Shown: one piece after another, positions 57,826-64,000 of the stretch
Position numbering within the stretch: the stretch's first letter is position 1
Layout: each line of letters begins with the position of its first letter
Assembly: GCF_020991365.1 (NCBI RefSeq)
Contig: NZ_JAJLRA010000025.1
Coordinates: 1 to 64,000, forward strand
Length of the DNA stretch: 64,000 nt
Source of the DNA: Streptacidiphilus sp. ASG 303
GTDB lineage: Bacteria; Actinomycetota; Actinomycetes; Streptomycetales; Streptomycetaceae
Direction: 5' to 3'
Translations under genes and position numbers: made by a program
The notes under the pieces: model-generated
Told to the model about the DNA's origin: nothing
The model's database searches: none
Seen by the model: the letters and a program-made list of their open reading frames with translations, nothing else

Positions 57826-57965
57826 ACGGTGCCTTCGGCACCTGCCTCCGCCTCCCTGCCGGGCTGCGGCGACGAGGATTACTCTACAACATCCCCGGGG
57901 GTGCTTGTCGCATCCCCGCCGCGGCGGCGCGTGACCGTCGCGGCGGGGCGTGACCGGGAGGGCTC

Positions 57966-58283
57966 TCAGCTGGCCTCGGCGAACTTCTCGTACACGTGCT
58001 TGGGGATGCGGCCGCGGGCCGGCAGGTCCATGCCGTGCGACTGGGCCCAGGCGCGCACCGCGGCCGGGTCCGGGGCGACGGCGGTGCGGCGGAAGGACTT
58101 GCCGCTGCGGCTCTGCCGGCGGCCGGCCGCCACGTACGGGGCGAGGACCTCCCGCAGCTTCTCGGCGTTCTCGGCCGACAGGTCGATCTCGTACGACTTG
58201 CCGTCGACGCCGAAGTGGACGGTTTCCTCCGCCGCACCGCCGTCCAGGTCGTCGGAGAGCGTGACCACTACACGCTGTGCCAT
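57966..58283 (-). CDS. lsr2: Lsr2 nucleoid-associated protein
   Basis: The product is 105 aa from the ATG at 58283 with GAGAGGA upstream. The dimerisation half reads MAQRVVVTLSDDLDGG... YEIDLSAENAEKLREVLAPYVAAGRR. The DNA-binding half VRAWAQSHGMDLPARGRIPKHVYEKFAEA contains the RGR AT-hook-like contact. Lsr2 is the actinobacterial H-NS analogue that silences AT-rich, often transferred, DNA. It sits between purC and purS, divergent from purSQL. Confidence 0.96.
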   Translation of the reverse strand: MAQRVVVTLSDDLDGGAAEETVHFGVDGKSYEIDLSAENAEKLREVLAPYVAAGRRQSRSGKSFRRTAVAPDPAAVRAWAQSHGMDLPARGRIPKHVYEKFAEAS

Positions 58284-58819
58284 GGGTGTCAATCCTCTCG
58301 GGCAATAGGACCGCCCCCGGCGACGGGGAGCGCCGGGAGGTCCGGTGTGCACCGGCCGTCGGGCGGTCCGCCGCAGGGGCGCGGCAATCCGCCGGGTGCG
58401 AACCACCTGCCGCGACCGGTGCTCTTATTCTGCACCAAAACCCGGCAGGAATTGAACCCTCTACTTTTCCCGCGCCGAATATCCGCACCGGCCGGATACC
58501 GGGTCGGATACCGGGCCCATACCTCCGGTCGATCTGCCCGGAGTGCCGGTAATGGCAGCGTTCCCCGGGGCCTTCGCGCGGGCCGGTCCCCGTGGTGCGG
58601 AATCCGGCAAAAGAGGTGCATTTCCGTGGTCGCCGCCCGCCTTCCCGCCGGCTCCCGAGGGGCTTCCGCGCCGCGTCGCGGCCTGCTCGGCGCGGGGTGT
58701 GCGGGCGGGCGGGTAAGGGGCGGAAGTCTACGCGCGTTGCGCCGCCCGGGCCGCCGGAGTGCCCGAAACGCTGGGTATTCTGGGGATCCCGCCCCCACGC
58801 ACCAACACCGGGAGTGCCA
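58284..58819. other. Intergenic stretch, lsr2 / purS promoters
   Basis: No supported gene. It holds the divergent promoters of lsr2 and purSQL. 58420-58510 is less GC-rich than the surroundings, which fits Lsr2 self-binding, but no site can be defined by eye. Confidence 0.5.
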
Positions 58820-59074
58820 GTGGCACGCGTCGTCGTCGACGTCATGCTCAAGCCGGAGATCCTCGACCCCCAGGGCCAGGCGGTGCAGCGCGCACTGCCG
58901 CGCCTCGGATTTGACGGGATCTCTGATGTCCGCCAGGGAAAGCGCTTCGAACTCGAGCTGGACGGCCCCGCCGACGAGGCCACCCTCGCGCGTATCCGCG
59001 AAGCCGCCGAGACCTTCCTCGCCAACACCGTGATCGAGGACTTCACCGTGCGCGTCGAGGAGGAGGCGAAGTGA
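58820..59074 (+). CDS. purS: FGAM synthase subunit PurS
   Basis: The product is 84 aa from the GTG at 58820 with GGGAGTG upstream. [20 protein letters not shown] and the [19 protein letters not shown] segment are typical. It bridges PurL and PurQ. Overlaps purQ by four bases (GTGA). Confidence 0.97.
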   Translation: MARVVVDVMLKPEILDPQGQAVQRALPRLGFDGISDVRQGKRFELELDGPADEATLARIREAAETFLANTVIEDFTVRVEEEAK

Positions 59075-59748
59075 CCGTCCGCGTCGGCGTCGTCACTTTC
59101 CCCGGTTCGCTCGACGACCGCGACGCCCAGCGCGCGGTCCGCCTCGCGGGCGCCGAGCCGGTCGCCCTCTGGCACCGCGACAAGGACCTGCACCAGGTCG
59201 ACGCCGTGGTCCTCCCCGGCGGCTTCTCCTACGGCGACTACCTGCGCTGCGGCGCCATCTCCCGCTTCTCGCCGGTGATGGACACCCTCATCGAGCAGGC
59301 GAGGGCCGGCATGCCGGTGCTCGGCATCTGCAACGGCTTCCAGGTCCTGTGCGAGTCCCACCTGCTTCCGGGCGCCCTCACCCGCAACGACAGCCTGCAC
59401 TTCGTCTGCCGCGACCAGCGGCTGCGCGTCGAGAACGCCGCCACCGCCTGGACCTCCGACTACGAGCAGGGCCAGGAGATCACCGTCCCGCTGAAGAACG
59501 GCGAGGGCCGCTTCGTCGCGGACGAGCACACCCTGGACGCCCTGGAGGCCGAGGGCCGGGTCGTCGCCCGCTACCTGGACGTCAACCCCAACGGGTCCTA
59601 CCGCGACATCGCCGGCATCACCAACGCCGCCGGCAACGTGGTGGGCCTCATGCCGCACCCCGAGCACGCCGTGGAGCCCCTCACCGGCCCCGGCACCGAG
59701 GGCCTCGGGTTCTTCACCTCGATCCTGAAGAAGCTGGTCAACGCCTGA
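59071..59748 (+). CDS. purQ: FGAM synthase glutaminase subunit PurQ
   Basis: The product is 225 aa. Class I amidotransferase: nucleophile Cys in [10 protein letters not shown], and His/Glu in [31 protein letters not shown] and [14 protein letters not shown] are family blocks. It supplies ammonia to PurL. Overlaps purS by four bases and purL by one (TGATG). Confidence 0.98.
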   Translation: MTVRVGVVTFPGSLDDRDAQRAVRLAGAEPVALWHRDKDLHQVDAVVLPGGFSYGDYLRCGAISRFSPVMDTLIEQARAGMPVLGICNGFQVLCESHLLPGALTRNDSLHFVCRDQRLRVENAATAWTSDYEQGQEITVPLKNGEGRFVADEHTLDALEAEGRVVARYLDVNPNGSYRDIAGITNAAGNVVGLMPHPEHAVEPLTGPGTEGLGFFTSILKKLVNA

Positions 59749-62012
59749 TGTCGCAGAAGCACCTGGACACCGTCGCGCACGCCGCCGAGACCCCCGACGC
59801 CGAGCAGCCCTGGGCGGAGCTCGGACTCAAGCAGGACGAGTACGAGCGCATCCGCGCCATCCTCGGCCGCCGCCCCACCGGCGCCGAGCTGGCCATGTAC
59901 TCCGTGATGTGGTCGGAGCACTGCTCGTACAAGTCGAGCAAGGTCCACCTCAAGCAGTTCGGCGAGAAGGCCCCCGCCTCCGACGCCATGCTGGTCGGCA
60001 TCGGCGAGAACGCCGGCGTCGTCGACGTGGGCCAGGGGTACGCGGTCACCTTCAAGGTGGAGTCGCACAACCACCCCTCCTACATCGAGCCCTACCAGGG
60101 CGCGGCGACCGGCATCGGCGGCATCGTCCGCGACATCCTCGCCATGGGCGCCCGCCCCGTCGCGGTGATGGACCCGCTGCGCTTCGGCGCCGCCGACCAC
60201 CCCGACACCCGGCGCGTGCTGCCCGGCGTCGTCGCCGGCATCGGCGGCTACGGCAACTGCCTGGGCCTGCCCAACATCGGCGGCGAGGTCGTCTTCGACC
60301 CCTGCTACCAGGGCAACCCCCTGGTCAACGCGCTCTGCGTCGGCGTGATGAAGCACGAGGACATCCACCTCGCCAAGGCCAGCGGCCCCGGCAACAAGGT
60401 CGTCCTCTACGGCGCCCGCACCGGCGGCGACGGCATCGGCGGCGTCTCCGTGCTGGCCTCGGAGACCTTCACCGACCAGGGCCCCACCAAGCGCCCCGCC
60501 GTCCAGGTCGGCGACCCCTTCCAGGAGAAGCTCCTCATCGAGTGCACCCTGGAGGTCTTCGCCGAGAAGCTGGTCGTCGGCATCCAGGACCTCGGCGGCG
60601 CCGGACTGTCCTGCGCCACCAGCGAGCTGGCCTCGGCCGGCTCCGGCGGCATGCGGGTCGACCTGGACCGGGTGCCGCTGCGCGACGCGACGCTCTCGCC
60701 GGAGGAGATCCTCATGAGCGAGTCGCAGGAGCGCATGTGCGCCGTGGTCGAGCCCGACAAGGTCGACCGCTTCCTGGAGATCTGCGAGAAGTGGGACGTC
60801 ATCGCCACCGTCATCGGCGAGGTGACCGACGGCGACCGGCTGGAGATCTTCTGGCACGGCGAGCAGGTCGTGGACGTGCCGCCGCGCACCGTCGCCCACG
60901 AGGGCCCGACCTACCAGCGCCCCTACGCCCGCCCGGAGTGGCAGGACGAGCTGCAGGCCGACGCCCCCACCGCCGACCGCCTCAAGCGCCCGGCGAGCGG
61001 CGACGAGCTCAAGGCCACCCTGCTGGCCCTGGCCGCCCACCCGAACCAGGCCGACAAGTCCTGGATCACCTCGCAGTACGACCGGTACGTGCTCGGCAAC
61101 ACCGTCCTCGCCCAGCCCGAGGACTCCGGCATGATCCGCATCGACGAGGAGACGAACCTCGGCGTCGCGGTGGCCACCGACGGCAACGGCCGTTACGCCA
61201 AGCTCGACCCGTACACCGGTGCCCAGCTGGCCCTGGTCGAGGCGTACCGCAACGTCGCCGCCACCGGCGCCCGGCCGCTGGCCGTCACCGACTGCCTCAA
61301 CTTCGGCTCGCCCGAGGACCCGGCGGTCATGTGGCAGTTCGCCGAGGCCTGCCGCGGCCTGGCCGACGCCTGCCAGGTGCTCGGCACCCCGGTCACCGGC
61401 GGCAACGTCTCCCTCTACAACCAGACGGGCGAGACCGCGATCCACCCCACCCCGGTGGTCGGCGTGCTCGGCGTCATCGACGACGTCGAGCGGCGCACCC
61501 CGATGGCGTTCGCGGAGGAGGGCCAGCTGGTCTACCTCCTCGGCGACACCGGGGACGAGTTCGGCGGCTCCGCCTGGGCCCAGGTCGCCCACGACCACCT
61601 CGGCGGCCTCCCGCCGAAGGTCGACCTGGAGCGCGAGCGGCTGCTGGCCGAGATCCTGATCGCCGCCTCCCGCGACGGCATGGTCGACGCCGCCCACGAC
61701 CTCTCCGACGGCGGCCTCGCGCAGGCCCTGGTGGAGAGCTGCCTCAAGGGCGGCCGGGGCGCCCGGATCGTCGTCCCCCAGGGGACGGACCCGTTCGTGC
61801 TGCTCTTCTCGGAGTCGGCCGGCCGGGCGATCGTCGCGGTGCCGCGCAGCGAGGAGCTCCGCTTCACCGACATGTGCGGCGCCCGGGGCCTCCCCGCCAC
61901 CCGCATCGGCGTGGTGGACGGCGACACCATCGAGGTCCAGGGCCAGTTCTCGGTCTCCCTGGACGAGCTGCGCACCGCGCACGAGGCCACCTTCCCGGCC
62001 CTGCTGGGTTGA
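59748..62012 (+). CDS. purL: FGAM synthase large subunit PurL
   Basis: The product is 754 aa, the small PurL type requiring PurS and Pur[58 protein letters not shown]-like [12 protein letters not shown] and [15 protein letters not shown] are the expected ATP and substrate motifs. Converts FGAR to FGAM. Last gene of the operon; terminator at 62054-62085. Confidence 0.98.
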   Translation: MSQKHLDTVAHAAETPDAEQPWAELGLKQDEYERIRAILGRRPTGAELAMYSVMWSEHCSYKSSKVHLKQFGEKAPASDAMLVGIGENAGVVDVGQGYAVTFKVESHNHPSYIEPYQGAATGIGGIVRDILAMGARPVAVMDPLRFGAADHPDTRRVLPGVVAGIGGYGNCLGLPNIGGEVVFDPCYQGNPLVNALCVGVMKHEDIHLAKASGPGNKVVLYGARTGGDGIGGVSVLASETFTDQGPTKRPAVQVGDPFQEKLLIECTLEVFAEKLVVGIQDLGGAGLSCATSELASAGSGGMRVDLDRVPLRDATLSPEEILMSESQERMCAVVEPDKVDRFLEICEKWDVIATVIGEVTDGDRLEIFWHGEQVVDVPPRTVAHEGPTYQRPYARPEWQDELQADAPTADRLKRPASGDELKATLLALAAHPNQADKSWITSQYDRYVLGNTVLAQPEDSGMIRIDEETNLGVAVATDGNGRYAKLDPYTGAQLALVEAYRNVAATGARPLAVTDCLNFGSPEDPAVMWQFAEACRGLADACQVLGTPVTGGNVSLYNQTGETAIHPTPVVGVLGVIDDVERRTPMAFAEEGQLVYLLGDTGDEFGGSAWAQVAHDHLGGLPPKVDLERERLLAEILIAASRDGMVDAAHDLSDGGLAQALVESCLKGGRGARIVVPQGTDPFVLLFSESAGRAIVAVPRSEELRFTDMCGARGLPATRIGVVDGDTIEVQGQFSVSLDELRTAHEATFPALLG

Positions 62013-62053
62013 GCCTCCCCGCCGCGCCCCCGGAGGGCGCGGCACCCGCCTCC

Positions 62054-62085
62054 GGGGCGGTCCGTCCGCAGGGACGGGCCGCCCC
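62054..62085 (+). terminator. purSQL terminator
   Basis: GGGGCGG/CCGCCCC and CCGTCC/GGACGG stems with one opposed pair and a short GCA(G) loop. Confidence 0.75.
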
Positions 62086-62114
62086 GCGGCGCACCGGTGG
62101 CTACCCTCGGTCCC

Positions 62115-63110
62115 ATGCCGCAGCCGCAGGCCCGCAGGGGCGCCCGCCGTGTCCGCACCCACGACCCGGTCCGGGTCCGCACCGCCCTGGCGACCCAGAC
62201 GGAGGTGGTGCGCGGTGCCGTGCGCGCCCTGTGCGCCCACCCGCGGGCCGCCGAACTGCTGGCCGCCCCGACCCGGCTCGGCGCGTGGGCGGTGGGCGAC
62301 CTGGTCGTCCACCTCTGCCTGGTCCTGGAGCAGATCCCGCCGCGCCTCGCCGACCCCGTGCCGGACGGCGAGGCGCTCTCCCCGACCGCCCTGCTCCGGA
62401 GGGCCCCCACCGCCGCGGCGGACGTCGCCTCCTGGGTGCGCCGCACCTCCGAGGAGGAGGCCGCCAGGGAGGAGGCCGCCCGGGAGGCCAGCCGGGAGGC
62501 CACCGCACCCGGCGGGGCCGTACCGGACGGCCCGTCGCGCGGCGGACCGGACGGCGGCCGCCGGATCCCGTCCGCCGCCCGGACCGGGGAGCGGTTCGAC
62601 GCGGCCGCGGGCGCCTTCCTCGCCCTGCTGGACGGTCCCGAGGCGGCCGACCCGCAGCGCCGCTTCCCGTTCCGCTTCGGCCCGGTCCTGCTCGCCGACT
62701 ACCTGCTCACCCGCCTCCTCGAGCTCGTCGTGCACGCCGACGACCTGGCCGAGGCGCTGGACCGCGCCGCCCGCGCCCTCGGCACGGAGAGCCCGGTGCC
62801 CCTCCCCGACGCCTTCCGCCACGACCGGCAGGCGCTGGCCGCCCTGACCCGGCTGCTGGCCGACACGGCCGCCGAGGCCGCGCCCGGGGGCGCCGTCGAG
62901 CTGCGGGTGCCGCCGTTCGCCGTGGTGCAGTGCGTGGAGGGGCCCCGGCACACGCGGGGAACCCCGCCGAACGTCGTGGAGACCGACCCGCTCACCTGGA
63001 TCCGCCTGGCCACCGGACGGACCTCCTGGGCCGACGCGGTGGACTCCGGGGCGGTCTCCGCGAGCGGCGAGCGGAGCGACCTGTCGGGGCTCCTCCCGGT
63101 GACGGGCTGA
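62115..63110 (+). CDS. Maleylpyruvate isomerase / TIGR03083-like protein
   Basis: The product is 331 aa. ATG at 62115 with TACCCT at 62102-62107, so leaderless; an upstream GTG in frame is less likely. The DinB-like four-helix bundle begins at TALATQTEVVRGAVRAL and includes AWAVGDLVVHLCLVL; LLADYLLTRLLELVVHADDLAEAL is the mycothiol-linked isomerase-type His motif. A sterol-carrier-like C-terminal part includes VPPFAVVQCVEG and TDPLTWIRLATGR. The role is probably in mycothiol-dependent chemistry; unproven. Confidence 0.82.
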   Translation: MPQPQARRGARRVRTHDPVRVRTALATQTEVVRGAVRALCAHPRAAELLAAPTRLGAWAVGDLVVHLCLVLEQIPPRLADPVPDGEALSPTALLRRAPTAAADVASWVRRTSEEEAAREEAAREASREATAPGGAVPDGPSRGGPDGGRRIPSAARTGERFDAAAGAFLALLDGPEAADPQRRFPFRFGPVLLADYLLTRLLELVVHADDLAEALDRAARALGTESPVPLPDAFRHDRQALAALTRLLADTAAEAAPGGAVELRVPPFAVVQCVEGPRHTRGTPPNVVETDPLTWIRLATGRTSWADAVDSGAVSASGERSDLSGLLPVTG

Positions 63111-63178
63111 GCCGGCCGCCCCGGCGGGACGGCCCGGCCTGCCGCGTCGCCGCGCCCGCCCGGGCCGGGCCGGTCCGC

Positions 63179-63481
63179 TCACCGGACGCCCCCGGCGGCG
63201 GACGGGCCGGTGCGCGCCGCCCGGCCGAGCCGGACGGCGTCCAGGAGGAGGCCGTCCGCGAGGACCGCCAGACCGTCCCGGCCGTCGTCCAGCGCCTGCC
63301 GCAGGAGCCGGCCCACCCGCTCCGCCTCGGCCGGGCAGACCGCTCCGGCGGCGGCCAGCGCCGGGCTGCGGGCGGCCTCCCGCACCTCCCGCGCCGCCTC
63401 CCGGACCGTGGCGGCCGCGGCGTGCCACACCAGCGGCGCCGCGTCGGGCCGCGCCGCGGGCCGTGCGGGGTGCCCGCTCAC
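63179..63481 (-). CDS. Hypothetical helical protein, 100 aa
   Basis: GTG at 63481 overlaps the upstream gene's stop by four bases (GTGA), which supports both genes. Ala/Arg-rich helices (TVREAAREVREAARS, AERVGRLLRQALDDGRDGLAVLADGLLLDAVRLGRAAR). No family recognised. It could be a small partner of the upstream product. Confidence 0.6.
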   Translation of the reverse strand: MSGHPARPAARPDAAPLVWHAAAATVREAAREVREAARSPALAAAGAVCPAEAERVGRLLRQALDDGRDGLAVLADGLLLDAVRLGRAARTGPSAAGGVR

Positions 63482-64000
63482 CGTCCCGCCGTCCCGGCCG
63501 GGGCCTGCACCCGGGCCCCGACCCCGCTCGCCGCCCTGCCCGCCGCCGCCCCGGCCTCCCGCGCCGCGCGGCGCCGGCGGTCCGCGGCGGCCAGTGCCGC
63601 GCGGTGGGCGGTCTCGGCCCTCCAGCGGTCGGCGCAGGCGTCCGCCGCCGCGGCCGCCCGGCGCAGCCCGTGGGCACCGGCCGCCGTCGCCCGCACACGC
63701 TGCCGCAGTCTGCGCCGGAGGGCGGCCGCCGCCGCGCCGGGCAGCTCCCCGGCCTGGTCGCAGGCGCGGCCCAGGCGGCGCGCGCAGCCGTCCATCTCCT
63801 CGGCCCGGTGCCGCAACCGCTCGGCGAGCCCGTGCAGGCCGTCCGGCGAACCCGCCGCCGTGCCCGGCCCCGGGACCCCCGCCGTGCCCGGCCCCGGACC
63901 CGGCGGCCCGGTCCCCGCCCTGCCCGCCGCCGCTCCGGACCCCGCCCTGCCCGCGGCCCTGTTCGCGGCTCTGTTCGCCGCCGTCGCCGCACCCGCCGCC
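63478..64000 (-). CDS. Partial hypothetical protein, start beyond the window
   Basis: Open from the window edge to the TGA at 63478-63480 (about 173 codons visible). The first 60 visible residues are Gly/Ala/Pro/Arg low complexity. The rest is helical (LHGLAERLRHRAEEMDGCARRLGRACDQAG, then RLRQRVRATAAGAHGLRRAAAAADACADRW), ending RVQAPAGTAGR. The spacing of hydrophobic and polar residues resembles WXG100-type helical hairpins, but no WxG is seen. A TTG at 63816 is an internal alternative start. Confidence 0.55.
   Translation of the reverse strand, partial: AAGAATAANRAANRAAGRAGSGAAAGRAGTGPPGPGPGTAGVPGPGTAAGSPDGLHGLAERLRHRAEEMDGCARRLGRACDQAGELPGAAAAALRRRLRQRVRATAAGAHGLRRAAAAADACADRWRAETAHRAALAAADRRRRAAREAGAAAGRAASGVGARVQAPAGTAGR

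Noticed and set aside
57627-57860. Open frames across the two tRNA-Gly genes (DSNSRPSPWQGD-like repeats)
   Set aside because: Translation of the tRNA sequence itself; repeated only because the tRNAs are identical.
59598-63992. A 1464-codon minus-strand frame opposite purQ, purL and the next gene
   Set aside because: Shadow of well-identified genes; low-complexity composition and no motif.

Overview
The window is chromosomal DNA of a streptomycete-type actinomycete (Streptomyces or close relatives such as Kitasatospora). The evidence is very high GC with GC-rich third codon positions, frequent GTG and TTG starts, many apparently leaderless genes with a TANNNT box 6-9 bases before the start codon, a dnaK-grpE-dnaJ-hspR operon with HAIR operators, an Lsr2 protein, and an integrated pSAM2-like element. 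I name the genus from these features only.

Layout. (1) 1-2350 is a lower-GC accessory patch with three small orphan genes and a large inverted repeat. (2) 2371-10383 is an actinomycete integrative and conjugative element (AICE). It holds an orphan RsbW-like ATPase, a NUDIX gene and a divergent GntR repressor, then a tight operon of small regulator, FtsK-like TraSA, SpdB2-like and three small spread/transfer proteins, RepSA, Xis and Int. It abuts the 3' end of tRNA-Gly(CCC). The left attachment site was not found. (3) 10748-17199 carries dcd, a membrane lipoprotein-like protein, an AlaX-type editing protein, a YIP1 membrane protein and a large membrane Fe-S oxidoreductase. (4) 17535-21972 is the heat-shock operon. 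(5) 22072-24610 is an accessory module of two divergent paralogous LuxR regulators and a convergent tiny secreted peptide. (6) 25176-37559 holds a deoxyribosyltransferase-like protein, clpB with its own HAIR site, YbjN, a Cys/His/Gly-rich protein, DUF2617, a spermidine-synthase-like membrane protein, CoxG-like, aldose epimerase, pyrE, DedA and fbaA. (7) 37646-41248 has DUF3151 and an overlapping tryptophan dioxygenase / kynurenine-formamidase-like / P450 operon. (8) 41361-48988 has a lipid-kinase-like protein, purA, GNAT, a class III aminotransferase, GntR, an unknown protein and a SLATT protein. (9) 49266-62012 is a purine region (purD, purC, purS-purQ-purL) with surface or membrane proteins, two identical tRNA-Gly(GCC) genes and lsr2 inserted. 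(10) 62115-64000 has a maleylpyruvate-isomerase-fold protein and two coupled unknown genes, the upstream one cut by the window edge.

How genes work together. The AICE operon appears controlled by its GntR protein through a 16-bp palindromic operator found twice before the transfer operon and once, partially, before the repressor itself. HspR probably controls both its own operon and clpB. purA, purD, purC and purSQL together cover much of de novo purine synthesis.

The best candidate for something undescribed is the 22-24.6 kb module. A 62-residue secreted peptide has a predicted mature form that begins and ends with the same pentapeptide DSAWD, and it sits beside a pair of paralogous regulators. 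Other items worth a second look are a Pif-like NUDIX gene on the element, tandem operators over the promoter of a GNAT gene, a 68-bp loopless palindrome with a parS-like centre, and several enzyme-like proteins that have lost catalytic motifs.
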